Positions 1 to 11,670 are shown, counted from the first letter of the stretch. The stretch: 64,000 nucleotides of DNA from Evernia prunastri (GCA_003184365.1 NKYR01000020.1:130116-194115), one strand, 5' to 3'. Notes: a model not told the origin generated them from the sequence alone. Numbers and translations: made by a program.

Positions 1-1344
1 CCTGGGAACAGTTAGCCGCAGGCGGTGTGTGTAGGAATAAAGCCAAGAAAAGCCTACGTTTTGATATACTGTGCCAGAGATGACCAGTGCTTGTGCTCGC
101 TCGAGTCTCTTCTCCATTTTCACACTCTTGTCGTTGAGCACTTTGTCACAGACATCTCTTAGCACACTCTGGATTTCGAATCTTGACCCTTTCCACGCCG
201 CTGCCAAAATCTTCCCAGTGACCCTCCTCTCATATTCCGCTTTCTTCTCATCTGTCCAGTCCTCTCCGCCCTTTTCTTCCATTTTCGCCATCTCCTCCAT
301 TGTCAACTGTGCATCGATTGCTGTGCTTATCGTGTTCCAAGTGTCTTTTGCAAGAGTACCCTTATCCTTGAGTCTGGAGAAAAAACCTGATATGCCCAAG
401 AACTTCTGCGACTTGAGGAAGGAGGTTGCTTTTTGCATGTAGGTCAACCCCACAGCGTGTAAAATCTCGAGGCCAAATGATTCCATCTTCAGATTCTCCA
501 CTTCTAATCTTGTCTTTTCTGTAAACGCCTTGGTCACATCATTGCCCTTATCCGTCTCTGTCCATATACTGATACGGTCGAGAAGCTTCTTGGCAAGTGT
601 ATCCACACGTTCGTCTCGTATACGTTTTCGTTCGGCCTCGTAAGCAGCCAGCTCTTCTCTCTGTTCCTTTGACAAGCCCTTCTTCTTCTCTTTGCGTCGC
701 AGCTCCTTTTCTTCTGGAGTAAGGCCAGCGGCGTCCATACGGGCGTCTTCTTCTGATTTGTCCATTATAGCCTGCTGGCCCATACGGGGCCGAGGGGTAG
801 AGGTATCAGACGCTGAAGGGGAAACGTCTCTGGCGGGAGGCTTAAGATCGGATGTCGACGGGTCAGTGGCGGATGGTCTCGGTGGTGTTGTTGATGCTGC
901 GGCTCCTATGTTTGCGGCACCTTCTTTACCTTCCTTCGTCTGTAGTTTGGCATCAGCAGAGGCTGCAGCCTCTTCTTCCTCCATTTGCTTCGCTGTGATG
1001 TCCATTGTTTTTGTAAGATCTTTCATGAGCGAGAGCTCGCCTATTAGATCCACAAAGGCCTCTCCCCCAAATATCATACCAAAGAACTCGGCGGGATCTT
1101 CGAAGCCACCTCCAGGTACCGCCTCTTCTTTGCCAAACTTATCATATCGTTGTCGTAACTCTTGGTTGCTTAGGACTTGATAGGCTTCCCCGATCGCTTG
1201 AAAGCGAGCATGTGCAGTCTCATCCCCAGGATTCTTATCCGGATGTGTAGTTATCGCAAGCTTTCGGTAGGCCTTCTTGACTTCCAATTCAGATGCTTTC
1301 GGAGACACGCCGAGCGCATCGTAGTATGTCGTATCTACCACCAT
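1..1344 (-). CDS. DnaJ/Hsp40 co-chaperone with DnaJ-X domain (Caj1/Djp1-like), 3' end outside window
   Basis: This is the 5' part of a class of J-protein that stimulates Hsp70 ATPase. The ATG at 1344-1342 opens a frame that runs to the window edge. Residues 5-70 form a J domain (YYDALGVSP, KKAYRKLA, HPD at residues 34-36, then FQAIGEAYQVLS). A Ser/Pro/Thr-rich linker and a basic helical stretch (EEKELRRKEKKKG) follow, then a region with the DnaJ-X pattern (MKSFGLEILHAVG-like motif, DAQLTMEEMAKME, WKGSRFEIQSVLRDVCDKVL). After TVYQN (plus position 58) a GTAGGC donor is plausible, so the last 57 bases may be intron; the frame stays open either way. Yeast Caj1 and Djp1 (peroxisomal protein import) share this architecture. 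The exact orthologue cannot be settled from a partial sequence. It is transcribed divergently from ERG9. Confidence 0.85.
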   Translation of the reverse strand, partial: MVVDTTYYDALGVSPKASELEVKKAYRKLAITTHPDKNPGDETAHARFQAIGEAYQVLSNQELRQRYDKFGKEEAVPGGGFEDPAEFFGMIFGGEAFVDLIGELSLMKDLTKTMDITAKQMEEEEAAASADAKLQTKEGKEGAANIGAAASTTPPRPSATDPSTSDLKPPARDVSPSASDTSTPRPRMGQQAIMDKSEEDARMDAAGLTPEEKELRRKEKKKGLSKEQREELAAYEAERKRIRDERVDTLAKKLLDRISIWTETDKGNDVTKAFTEKTRLEVENLKMESFGLEILHAVGLTYMQKATSFLKSQKFLGISGFFSRLKDKGTLAKDTWNTISTAIDAQLTMEEMAKMEEKGGEDWTDEKKAEYERRVTGKILAAAWKGSRFEIQSVLRDVCDKVLNDKSVKMEKRLERAQALVISGTVYQNVGFSWLYSYTHRLRLTVPR

Positions 1345-1802
1345 GACGGCGGTGGAACTTGGAAATTTGCGGGGGGGGAGGAGTCAAGGGTAGGGTCGAA
1401 TGTCAAAAATTTGATACAGTATGTAAGAAATTCGTTAATAATTTCTCGTTCTCCCAAAAGGATAGCAAAGATAGTGATATGCGGTACTCTAGTTTTTGAA
1501 AGTAGTTAGTATCCTCGTTACATCGCTGCCTCAACATGTCGGCATGTCGGAAGCTTTCTTTAATTGCCGTTACCGTTGACTTGGCGCGTTACTACCGAAG
1601 TCTGGGACTTCAATTTTTGCGGAGAAGCTGTATATCTATTGGCGCTCTTCCTTATGTCAATTCTTCCACTCTTTCTTCGACGCTTATCTTTCATGGTCCA
1701 GAAAAGTTGACGTCCTTTCAAGCTCCTGTTTGTATAATCTATAGCCAACATTGACCTGCGTCTCGGTAACACGCTCTCTATCCATACTGCTCACGAATCG
1801 AA
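1345..1802. other. divergent intergenic region, DnaJ gene / ERG9
   Basis: This 458 bp between two divergent start codons must hold both promoters. I see no convincing TATA box, repeat or further coding signal. A short open frame at 1536-1754 shows no family resemblance and I treat it as chance. Confidence 0.5.
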
Positions 1803-3462
1803 ATGGTGAAAACAACAGACGTTCTCTACTATGCTGTTCATGTTGGAGAGTTGAGGAATATTATTCAATGGCAAGCCAGTAGCTCAAACCCTAAAGAATC
1901 ACATCTCATGAATTGATAGGCAAACATGGCATCAACCAGTTCACGAACGAAAACCAGAACAAGAGGCGCCATCATTGACCATCTGCTTCGAGTTCCTCGA
2001 TAAGACTAGCCGCAGCTTCAGTGCTGTCATTCAAGAATTACATCCCGAACTTCTTGTGCCTATCGCGCTCTTCTATCTCATCCTGCGAGGACTGGATACC
2101 ATCGAGGATGACATGACGCTTTCTCTTGACGAGAAGACCCCATTGCTGAGGGAATTCCACGAGTATACGGAGAAGGAGGGTTGGAACTACAATGGCTGTG
2201 GCCCAAAGGAGAAGGATAGAGAGCTGCTCGTACAGTTTCAAAACGTGACCGAGGAGTTTAGGAAAGTAAAACCAGCGTATCGCGAGATCATCAAGGACGT
2301 CACATTCAAGATGGGAAATGGTATGGCCGACTACTGTCACAACGCGGAGCATAATGTCAATGGCGTGAATACGATTAAGGACTATGACCTCTACTGCCAC
2401 TACGTTGCGGGTCTTGTGGGCAATGGTCTTACTCGTCTGTTCGTCGAGAGTGGTCTAGCCAATCCAGTATTGCTAGAACGCCCCCAGCTCCAGGAGTCAA
2501 TGGGTCTTTTCCTGCAGAAGACTAACATTATTCGTGATATCAGAGAGGACCTCGATGACAAGCGGCGGTTCTGGCCCAAGGAAATCTGGTCAAAATACGT
2601 GGACAAGTTCGAGGATCTTTGCAAACCCGAGAATAGGGAAGCAGCTCTCAATTGTAGCTCAGAGATGGTGCTCAACTCCCTTGAACATGCCGATCAATGT
2701 CTCTTCTACCTCGCCGGTCTGAAAGAACAGTCTGTCTTTAACTTCGCCGCTATACCACAGTCAATGGCAATCGCGACTTTGGAACTCGTCTTCCGAAACC
2801 CAAAGATTTTCGAGAAGAATGTCAAAATCACAAAAGGTGAAGCTTGCCGGATCATGATGCAGTCGACACAGAATTTGAAATTGGTCTGCGAGGTCTTCCG
2901 AGATTTCACCAGGAGGATTCACAAAAGGAACACTCCTAGAGATCCCAACTTCCTCAAGATCAGTATCGCGTGTGGCAAGGTAAGTAACGCCTTTTGGTAT
3001 TCAAAGCGTCGTTCATGCTGATCGCCGTTGAACAGATCGAGCAATTCCTCGAGACAATCTACCCTTCGCAAGACCCCAAGTCGATAATCCAAGAGCCGGC
3101 CGCCACAAAAGACTTGACATCGAAGGAAACCAAGGACAAGGCGGAGGCAGCCGAGGCCAAATCGGATTTGGGTGGATATACCACAGGCATTCATCTTATA
3201 GCGCAGGAACGCTGACCTCTTGCAGTCTACATGCTGATAGCCGTCTTCGGCACGCTCTTCCTCATATCATGTGCCATGGTATGTCCCCCCTCTCCCTTCT
3301 TCTCTTATCTCAAACTGAGGAGCCCAGCTCGGAATCGCATACGCTTTTGGCGCCCGATTCGACGTTGCTTTCTCAGAACTCACCAAAGGCAAGCTCAGCA
3401 AGCCAACAGACGCCGGCGCCGCACAGTCAATCATACACAAGTACGACCATGGCGAACTCTAG
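1803..3462 (+). CDS. ERG9: squalene synthase (farnesyl-diphosphate farnesyltransferase)
   Basis: The enzyme condenses two farnesyl diphosphates to squalene, the first committed step to ergosterol, at the ER membrane. Exons are 1803-1870, 1920-2979, 3036-3171, 3226-3278 and 3328-3462 (483 aa). Visible motifs are [20 protein letters not shown], the first Asp-rich motif DTIEDD (about residue 82), NGMADYC, the [10 protein letters not shown] segment and the second Asp-rich motif RDIREDLDD (about residue 229). The C-terminal hydrophobic anchor [17 protein letters not shown], followed by [12 protein letters not shown], appears only after introns 3 and 4 are removed. Intron 1 (1871-1919, 49 bp) begins GC rather than GT: only this junction restores the expected [16 protein letters not shown] sequence in frame. 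The other introns are GT-AG. Length and domain order match fungal squalene synthases. Confidence 0.95.
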
Positions 3463-6400
3463 CATCTTTGCATCTCATCCCGCACCTTCCATCATGCATG
3501 CTCTCCTTAATCATAATCCTAGCGCATAGCGTCCCCGCCTCAGCAATCGCAGGCCCGGGGCAAATCTTGCTTCAAAAATGGCTTCTTTCATCAAGGAGCG
3601 AGCGGGCATCTACCCCCATGTACAGTACAAAAATTATATACGATGGTCTCAATATAACATGGCACCTTCCCTTTTGATAGCACGGATGTCAAATTGCAAC
3701 TCAGTCCACCAACCATGGCTGCTGTTGTGCCGAAGATGTGCTTACAGCAATCCGATGCCCAAGTCAGTGATGACACCGTGAGACACCATGTTCCAATGGC
3801 CGGCAAACCCGGCCAGGCTTGCGGTCAGCATCACATCCCACCAACCCTCATCCATCTCTTGATATTGTATGCTCCTTGTTGGCTAAAATGCTTTCAGCAA
3901 ACGTTCCGAGGCATATCGCATTGCCAACATCTTCTCTCTCTAAACGTCAGAGCGCACTTTCCATTGTCCTGATGCTTCGTCTGAGCTGCAAGTCGAAATA
4001 GTGATCGAACCAATCGCTGCTAGAAATTGAAACAGGAAACGACCATGAACTAGAGACAAATGTAGCGTTTAAACGAGCGCCGGTGGCCCAACGTTCCAGT
4101 CTCCATCTCCTATCCATCCGGCCGCATCACCCAGCAAAGATCCATCCCCCCTCAACCCGTCCAGCCGCTCTCGCAGCGCGCCGCCTCGTCCCGGCTTCAG
4201 CTCCCTCCGACCCCTACAGCACATCCCAACGCATATCCCTCTGCCCTGTCTACGTAACCATAACTGCAACCACTAACCTCCTGATCCTCGTCATCAAACA
4301 TTCAAAGAGTAATTGGACGATTGTAGGAAGTATGGGGCGATTGAGATATGAGAACGTGGCTTCCACACATCCGCTATGAGACCTGAGGCGTCGTCGTTGG
4401 GAACTCGCCTGCTGTTTCGCATGGAATGGTTCCTCGCCGTCATGGCAGACTGGAAAGTTCCGCGGGCTCGTGTTTGGACCTGTCCTCGATTGCCTGTCTC
4501 GGAACCCATTTTGCAGTGGTTAGAACTCGATGCTGCGGCGCAGGATGTCCTTCGGTATGTTTTCGTGCCAGACGATCTGCAATGATTGTGGACGCTTGAC
4601 TTTTCTGTGATGAGAACAGAGTAGGTGAGGTATTTTACAAGATGATGAAGGCTAGGTGATGGCCGATGGCGCCGTCGACTCGCATACCAGGGACACCTTG
4701 ACTACCGTGCGCAAGGTGCAGGACGGGATACCTACCTACCTACTCACAGGCCTGTCAGGCTATTCCCCGTCACACAAAAATCTCTAGGTAGGTATGCTAT
4801 CGGAAGATCGACAGCGGATAGCAGCCCTTCCAATGAGAAATGGCAGCGGAGCACTTGCCGCTCTTTGCAAGATAAGAGACAATGAAAGGACTTAAAAGAC
4901 GGTAGAGCCACACAATCTGAACGGATGCGGGACCTTTTGAGACAGCCGTTTGAGATGCTGAAGCTCCGGATGGATACCAAACAGCTGGGTCATGCGCCTA
5001 AGAGCTCGCGCATAGCGGAGCTGCTGCAGGATGTGATGTTGTGCGTCCTTCCCTCCAGTAAAAGGCTATAGCCGACCATCGAAAGCCAGCGAATCATCTA
5101 TAGCTTCGTCAAGAGTACGGAATACACCATGCCTCCCGGTGCTCTGCTTGAGGAGAGGACACAAGAGCTAAGGGGTGGGCGGAATGTGAGACAATAATAC
5201 AACGGCAATGCTGACAGAGCGTAGGATGTTTTGTATGAGAACATCATGAAAATGAATTCTTACTCTTGAGTAAGAGGAATGTCACTGAAGAAGTGAAGCA
5301 CCAAACTAGCCAGTAATACCAGGGAGATGAAGGTACAGAACGACTTTGGGCATATATATTATCGAGGCAACATCGTAGCAAGGACCAGTACTATGAGGTT
5401 GTTGTCCGACTCACGAACCACTTGCACTTACGAATCACTTACAAACGACGTTGTCCCGGATAACAGTAGAACTAGACAAGCGCTGATGGTACAAGTAAGT
5501 AGCAAACAAGGGGAAGAGAGTCCCAATGTACTCGGTACCTGCTGTACCAATTATAAGGGGGCGCCCTACGATAGGACGCAGCACGAGAAGGCCACGGCTC
5601 GATAGGCAAACAGCGAGCTCTGCCATGAGTCGCGAGTCGGCGACACTCAAGACCTCAGCTGTGCAGAGCCTTGTTCCTACGAACTCAGGATGAACTCAGG
5701 AGATATTCCGTAGGAAGGACGAACATCGCCCCAGACGCAAGTGGTAATTTCCGGGTTTTCCCAGGCAGGAGAGCTCCAGGGCAAGGAAAAGCAGCAAATG
5801 AGGACATGCCTAGCGCTTATTTTCTTTGAGCGAGAAGAACATCTCTGCATGTTCCCTGACCCTCATATAATTTATAAACGAAAGCTGCAGTCTTCTTCCT
5901 CCTTACCACCTTCCCCGTCATTTCCACCATTTCATCATCGAATCAAATCTCCTCCAATAAATAATGCCCCGATTCACCGCGAGGGAGGGAGGGAGCAGGC
6001 GTCGCGCTTCGAAGGTCGAGGCTGATAACGATCGGTAGACCCGGCAAAGCAGTAGCATGGTTCTCCCATCTCACGTGCGAATTCTCTTGTTAAAAATTAA
6101 CCCCGCGCGAATGGCGACCCTCTCACTCGCTAAGTATTCCATGAGTCCCTTCCAACGCAGGTGGAATTTTGGCGCGGGCACGTGCATGCACCATGAACCA
6201 AAGAATATGCGAGGAGAAAGTCGCCGGGCGGAGGAAAAGAAAAAGAGAGATTGTGTATGCATGGGCGTTTTGAATAGGTCAAATCACGCCTGCAGTTGGG
6301 GGACAATACCTACCTAAGTACATACTGAAAAGCCGTGAGCCGTCTGACTGCAGTCTGCAGGCTGCAGCCAGCCTCGGAAAGAAAGTTGAGAAAAAGCTTT

Positions 6401-7643
6401 TTTGAAACCTCTTGGCAAGGCGGAGGAAGGATGCCGATGGAAGAAAGTACTTTATTACTTTTATTCTTTTTGGAGCAGTTCTTCGGCAGTGGGGAAAGTG
6501 GGGATGATTAGGTATTATTAAAGTGAATAATAATGATTACTGGGGATTAATTGGCTTTCAAGGTAAATTACGGGATGACGCGGATACCAAACCTTCCTGC
6601 CACCAAATCTCCGACTCTTCTGAGTTTCATCATTTTCATCATTATTTCCAACGATGAACATTGTTGAAATGTATTTTGATGCATTAATATTATTTTTTGA
6701 ATAGACGCTGTCAATGTGCACTGAGTTTGATGCTTAAGTAAGGTACTGAAATATTTGTCCTAAACAGATGATAAGCTCGTGGTCAACTGCATGAGGAAGA
6801 TGCATGGGATTTGGGGGCGGAGGGGGATGGATCATGGATGTGCACGATGATGCATGACGTTTCAGCCAACCAGGTGACGAGAGGTGAAGTCAAAGCCATG
6901 TTGATTGGAGAGACCGGCTAATGTCCATGCTGCAACTTGCCGGACTTGGTTCTTTTTTTCCCTCCACCAATCTGACCAAGCAGTTCGAAGGGAGTCTCGA
7001 CCCACGTTTTTCCCCATGCTCTCCCGCCTACCTACCTTACTCCCCCTGCTCTCTAGTTTTACGCTTTAACCTCCCCCCCTGCTCCTCCACAGTCCAGCGT
7101 CCTCCGTCCACATATGCCGCTGCACCAGTCAGCTAAAGGGAAAGGCGGAAAGTATGGTCAGATCATCCATCCTGCTCACGGTTAAGATGGATGTTAGATA
7201 TTCATCTTATATCTTCTTCTGATCATCAGATGCTGTACCTACCTTCCGACGGAATCACGGAAGTCATGACAACTATATAAACTTCATCACTTACTCTAAA
7301 TAAATAGTCAAAGTCAAGTCAATTCAAAGTAAACCTACGTTTCTCCGCCTTCGTATCGCCACTTCTTCTTCTGCGCATACCCGTCTCACCCTTTCAACAT
7401 TCAACCTGCTCCTGCACTTCGCCATATATCTGCCTCCAACGCTGCTCCTGCACTTGGCCACATAGTCGCCTTCAACACCGCTCCTGCCGTTCTGAACACT
7501 GCCCTTTTGTTTACCTTCCGAGACTGCTGTATTCACTTCTTTCACCGTTCTTACGGTTATAAAATCAAGCGATTGAGTCCTCCAACCGACCTTACCGACA
7601 CTTCCACTCGCCTTGGTCTCTTGAAGATCTCCTTTCCATCACC
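3463..7643. other. long gene-poor stretch between ERG9 and the transporter gene
   Basis: No recognisable gene was found on either strand across 4.2 kb. Short open frames exist (for example 4083-4379 and 4376-4585 on plus, 4294-4509 on minus), but none shows a family motif or a convincing splice-linked partner. A Ser/Pro-rich frame at about 4085-4265 (plus) looks mildly coding-like, but nothing follows it. Several copies of the low-complexity words ACCTACCTA and TAGGTAGGTA occur (near 4732-4745, 4785-4796, 6307-6316, 7021-7032, 7236-7246). The last 400 bp should contain the promoter and leader of the transporter gene. Confidence 0.5.
7274..7280 (+). promoter_or_regulatory. possible TATA box of the transporter gene
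   Basis: The sequence TATATAA lies about 365 bp upstream of the ATG at 7644, followed by C/T-rich leader sequence. This is a reasonable arrangement for a strongly expressed fungal gene with a long 5' leader. Assigned by position and sequence only. Confidence 0.35.
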
Positions 7644-8717
7644 ATGGCCACCCACGCCAATACCGAATTCACCGGCAACGCTCCCGACAACTACAACAAA
7701 GAAACCAACGGCAACGGCGGCATGAACCGTGAAATGACCCACGAAGAGCATCAGACCGCCAAAGCTGCCGCCCGCTTCGGCTACGGTCCTCTCGCTCATG
7801 TCAACACCTCCAGTGGCGAACAGCGCCTGCCTGCCTTTGGAGGAGAGTTTCAACCCGGTCTCTACAAGCAGGTCAAGGACCGTGGCATCGCCAACCCGGC
7901 GCCCTTGGGCCTGTCCGCTTTCGCCCTGACCACCTTCGTCCTGGGCCTGATCAACATGGGTACGAGAGGGTTAAGTGCTCCCAATCTTGTCGTCGGTATC
8001 GCCTTCGGATACGGAGGCTTGGTGCAATTGCTCGCGGGCATGTGGTACGTATTTGACCCTTTGATCCAACCTCCAGCGACAACGCTGATTTTAATCTGCG
8101 TAGGGAAATGGCTGTCGGAAACACCTTTGGTGCAACTGCGCTCTCATCTTACGGTGGTTTCTGGCTCTCATTCGCCATCATCCTCACACCCGGCGGCTTC
8201 GACATCGAAGCGCAACTCATGACGGCGGGTCCCAATGCTTTCTATGACGAATTCGGTCTTTTCCTGATGGTCAGTCATCTTTCTCCCCATCCCCCCTCCT
8301 GGATCTCTGCTTACCATACTTCCAGGGCTGGTTCATCTTCACGACCATACTACTCTTCTGCACCCTGCGCTCGACAGTCGCTTTCTTCTCGCTCTTCTTC
8401 AGCCTGGACATGGCATTCATGCTCCTTGGCATCGGCTACCTACATCGTGACGCCATGGGTGCGCCAAACCCGCCCATCATCAAGGCCGGCGGCTTTTTCG
8501 CTCTACTCGCGGCCTTCTTGGCTTGGTACAACGCTTTGGCTGGTATTGCAGACGACTCGAACAGGTAAGCCTGCACCTTTGTCTATCAGACAACGAAACA
8601 TAAGCTGACCCTTTGCTCTCCAGCTTCTTCATCGTCCCCGTAGCGCATTTCCCCTGGTCCGTCAAGGCCATGCAAATGAAGGGCAAACTGGACGCAAATG
8701 GCAATAAGATGGCTTAG
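7644..8717 (+). CDS. GPR1/FUN34/YaaH family acetate/ammonium transporter
   Basis: A plasma-membrane protein of the family containing yeast Ady2/Ato1, A. nidulans AcpA and Y. lipolytica Gpr1, which move acetate or related monocarboxylates. Exons are 7644-8044, 8104-8269, 8326-8564 and 8624-8717 (299 aa). After a polar N-terminus of about 80 residues comes the signature GIANPAPLGLSAFALTTF. About six hydrophobic segments follow, including LVVGIAFGYGGLVQLLAGMW, SYGGFWLSFAIIL, GWFIFTTILLFCTL, FFSLDMAFMLLGIGYL and GGFFALLAAFLAWYNALAG. The end FFIVPVAHFPW is usual for the family. All three introns are GT-AG and 54-61 bp. ATG 7644 is the first ATG of the frame and is preceded by a pyrimidine-rich leader ending TCACC. 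Substrate cannot be told from sequence. Confidence 0.93.
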
Positions 8718-9269
8718 AATACTGTTTGGGTGAAAGTCTGTGTGGTTCTCTGCGGGTGGGATCGATATACCACATTAATGATCCTCCTTGCTCGATCGAA
8801 GGCGGACGGACGGACGGAAAGTGAGATACGGGGAGTTTGATTGCCTTGTTTGCATGCTTTTCTGTATGCATTGTATCTATCCATCCATCCTTGTAGGGAT
8901 AACATAAGAAAGCAGCACTTTTCGGATATTCAGTGAATGATCACGTCCTATCTGTTGGCCTGTCAACCGCATGGGTGGTGGTCGTCGTGGTGGGCCTGAA
9001 GCGGAGTACGCGGACTTCTTCGTGTCTTGGCATAAATTCGTGGATCGTACACGCCAAGAAAACCCTACAGTCTTCTTCTACTCTCAGTAGAGTATCTTAC
9101 CACAACTCAGTCAATACTCACCACTCTACATATATCAAAAGACTCTCGGCTACGAGATTCTTTACAACTAAACTCAGCAGGATCTAGAGTTTGTTTCAAA
9201 TAATCGTACGCGTTGGATATGTCGTTGGAAGTTGGAGTTACAGTATCCGGGATTTGGGTTACAGTACTG

Positions 9270-9291
9270 CCCAGCCCAGCCCAGCCCAGCC
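9270..9291. repeat. (CCCAG)n microsatellite, four units
   Basis: Four tandem CCCAG pentamers lie directly upstream of the inverted-repeat element that starts at 9303. The repeat is exact. Confidence 0.9.
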
Positions 9292-9302
9292 ACTCCTAAG
9301 GG

Positions 9303-9414
9303 TATCACCTCGTGGGCCGGTAATTCACACCCTACCCTAGATCGTGCCTTCAGGGTGCGCTATCCGGGCGGTAGTTTTGGGGTAGAAGTGTGAATTATCA
9401 GCCCACGAGGTGAT
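9303..9414 (+). mobile_element. miniature inverted-repeat element, copy 1
   Basis: A 112 bp sequence has imperfect terminal inverted repeats of about 27 bp (left TATCACCTCGTGGGCCGG..., right ending CCCACGAGGTGAT). It carries an internal core GGTGCGCTATCCGGG. The same family occurs at 35898-35995 in the opposite orientation: the core there reads CCCGGATAGCGCACC and the terminal repeats match. It has no coding capacity. I could not see a clear target-site duplication; the TCACC tips and possible TA flank would fit a Tc1/mariner-type MITE, but this is inference. Confidence 0.7.
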
Positions 9415-10141
9415 GGTCAGTCAGTCAGTCTGGGAAACGAGGCGTAGGTTAAGCGACGAGCTGGCTACGCTTCCTTCTACTTCTCTTCTCTTTTCTACTC
9501 ATTTCTTCTCTTCCACTCCCATCTCCCATACTCTCATCACAATCCACGCTAGGAATCACCCCTTTTGTCTGTCTGTCAAGGCGAAAACTACAGCGCCAGA
9601 CATGGCTCTCGAGTAGTAGAGTAAGTATCGCTCGGCTCTTGGGTCGTTTCGCACCAGCTGGCTTGGTACGCTGGATGTCAAGTAATATATTTCTGCTTGC
9701 TCATCGCGTCTTCGGACCGCATGCATGCTATTGCGTAGACAATACTACTGTCTGTCTACAGCGAGCGACGAAACGAGCGCCGTCCTTGGAGGATTGTTAT
9801 ATGTCTCTGAAGGACGGTGTTTGGTGGATTCGTTAGCAGAGAGGGGGGGCGCGATGGACTGCTTGGGGCTTCTGATCTCATCTCAGCTCGGGCATGAGGG
9901 GAGCTGGAGTGGTTGGGAGGAAGGTCGTGTTCACTTCGAGCATTTTTTCACGAGAAAAGGGTGGACACGGACGGGACAGCTTGACGTCGGTCGTACGTAT
10001 TTAAGGCTGCCGTTGATAACATGCGATGGTGATCATCACTCAGACTTATGATCCACTTATACCCAAATTATTATCTTGGCTATATCATCATGCTAAAAGC
10101 AGACGCCGCTGTACTCTACCTATGATGCTTCTCCCGCTCAT

Positions 10142-10704
10142 TTATTCCTTTCTCATTCTGCAAGGCCCACGATCGACTTCTTCACCAAACCCACCTGCGC
10201 GTGTCTCTCTACGGATCACACCAGGGTGACATCGCACCGTAGCAGTCCCTGGCCGAGTCCAAACCAAGCAGTCCCCGCACTGGCTGCCACCCGAAATAAA
10301 CCCAAGCCGTCGGTATTCGTCGGCGTAGTCTCCAGTTGGCTCGATCACCAGACCAGCTACAAGACCGTCCCCCTCGTTCTCATCTGCGCCGGCAGAAGCA
10401 CCGGAGAGGAGACGAGCCACCGGTAAGTACACTGGGTTTTTTCTGTCAGAGAATGGGGGGATGCTGTCTGGATAGAAGTCGCATTCATTCTTAGCGAGCT
10501 AAATCCGACTTTACCTGGTGGGCGTGTTTCGTAAACTCGACTTTTCCCCTCTGTGGAAGCCCACGACCACGATGGCGCGCGGTGAGGCAGGTCGATCTTG
10601 TGTTGCGACCTCCTGCAGCCGCCATAGGAGTTGCGGTACCAGATCTTCTCTCCAGATGCCCGCGCAGTATTTCCCTTTGGTGACAGTGAACACTTGTCTT
10701 GCAT
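10142..10704 (-). pseudogene. broken 3' part of a HET (heterokaryon incompatibility) domain gene
   Basis: On the minus strand, fragments typical of the C-terminal half of fungal HET proteins lie in the expected order but in different frames. The pattern KYCAGIWREDLVPQLLW is at about 10680-10620. Then, one frame over, LPHRAPSWSWASTEGK follows at about 10600-10545. Further down comes GLVIEPTGDYADEYRRLGF (about 10350-10290). At least one frameshift separates the first two blocks, and no N-terminal HET domain is present upstream, where the sequence becomes low-complexity. HET proteins trigger cell death on fusion of incompatible hyphae. This copy cannot encode an intact one. Confidence 0.7.
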
Positions 10705-11189
10705 CTAATCAAACAATCAAACAATCAATCATGCAAAATGAATTAATCAATTAATGAAATCCTCCCGTGCTCTTTTTCACACCACACATGCTTCTACCTC
10801 GCCGATACCCTACCCAACTTCTTCTCCATGACTTTACACACTCGTTCTTCCTCGTTTTCTTCGTGAACTTACTTTTTTCTCCCTCTCCGCTCTGACCCTA
10901 CCTATCGCTTGTGCCTGTCCTTGGCCCTGGCCCTGCCGCTGCCGCTGTTCCTCTCTGTTCTCCCTCCATCTCCGTCTCCATCTCCCTCCCTTCCTTCCTT
11001 TCCCCCCACCTTCCATCTTCCAACGACACCATTTCTCCACCTAACAACCAGCCCGTCTCCCATCTTCCATCTCCGTCCTTCATCCCAATCATATCCGAAG
11101 AGGACGGGTACAAGGATCAGACATCCACGCTGGACTTCGTTCTGGGCCGACGACAGCCACGCAGCTACGCAAACGGAAAGGGGGACAGA
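10705..11189. other. pyrimidine-rich low-complexity intergenic DNA
   Basis: The plus strand is strongly C/T-rich from about 10760 to 11100 (runs of TCTCC, CCTTCC). This creates long but meaningless open frames on both strands. No gene seen. Confidence 0.5.
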
Positions 11190-11670
11190 TGAAAGATAAA
11201 AGATGTATATAATGCGAGAATCGCAAAGGAGGAGTGATGAGTGATATTGGATGGAGATAGAGGATTGGGGGGAAGGGAAAAGGGATAAGAGATAAGGAAT
11301 GGGGAGCACGTAGGGCACGGATTGATACTGAAGGACGGACGGACGGACGGACGGACGGATGGATGGATGGATGAATGAATGGCTGGATGGCTGGATGGGT
11401 TCGTGGTAGGTAGATAGATACGGCAGCTAAGTAGGTAGTTAGGTAAACACGTAAATAGATAGGGTACGTAGGTAGGTAGATACCGAGATAGGGTAGAGTA
11501 GGCAGCAAGATAGAAAGAATAGATAGAAAAGATAGATCACGCTTCGATCGACATGATGGGGACTTGATATAGTGCTATACAGAGCATCATGATACGATAG
11601 GAGGACTTTTAGTGGAAAAGGGCTGACTGAGGGTGTGGAAATCGGCTCCTTTGATGTGATGGTTTGATGA
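11190..11670. repeat. diverged dispersed segment, copy A
   Basis: This segment shares the order and wording of blocks with 19985-20450. The shared blocks are an AGGGATAAGAGATAAGGAATGGG-like block, a GGAC/GGAT tetranucleotide array, a GTAGATAGATA block, GTAGATCACGCTTCGAT, a GACTTGATATAGTG block with a following CATGATA, and GGGCTGACTGAGGGTGTGG. It lies immediately 3' of the Clr5-ankyrin stop codon, so part may be its 3' UTR. The tetranucleotide array (GGAC)n(GGAT)n is at about 11333-11375. Confidence 0.6.

Larger units (their letters stand above)
8718..10141. other. intergenic region with repeat and miniature element
   Basis: No gene is recognised. It contains short direct repeats (GGACGGACGGACGG near 8810, ATCTATCCATCCATCC near 8876), a CCCAG array at 9270-9291 and an inverted-repeat element at 9303-9414. 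Open frames at 9410-9616 and 9725-10051 have no family features. Confidence 0.5.

Noticed and set aside
10902..11508. Several long overlapping frames on both strands
   Set aside because: All come from pyrimidine-rich and GGAC/GGAT repeats; products are simple-sequence peptides.
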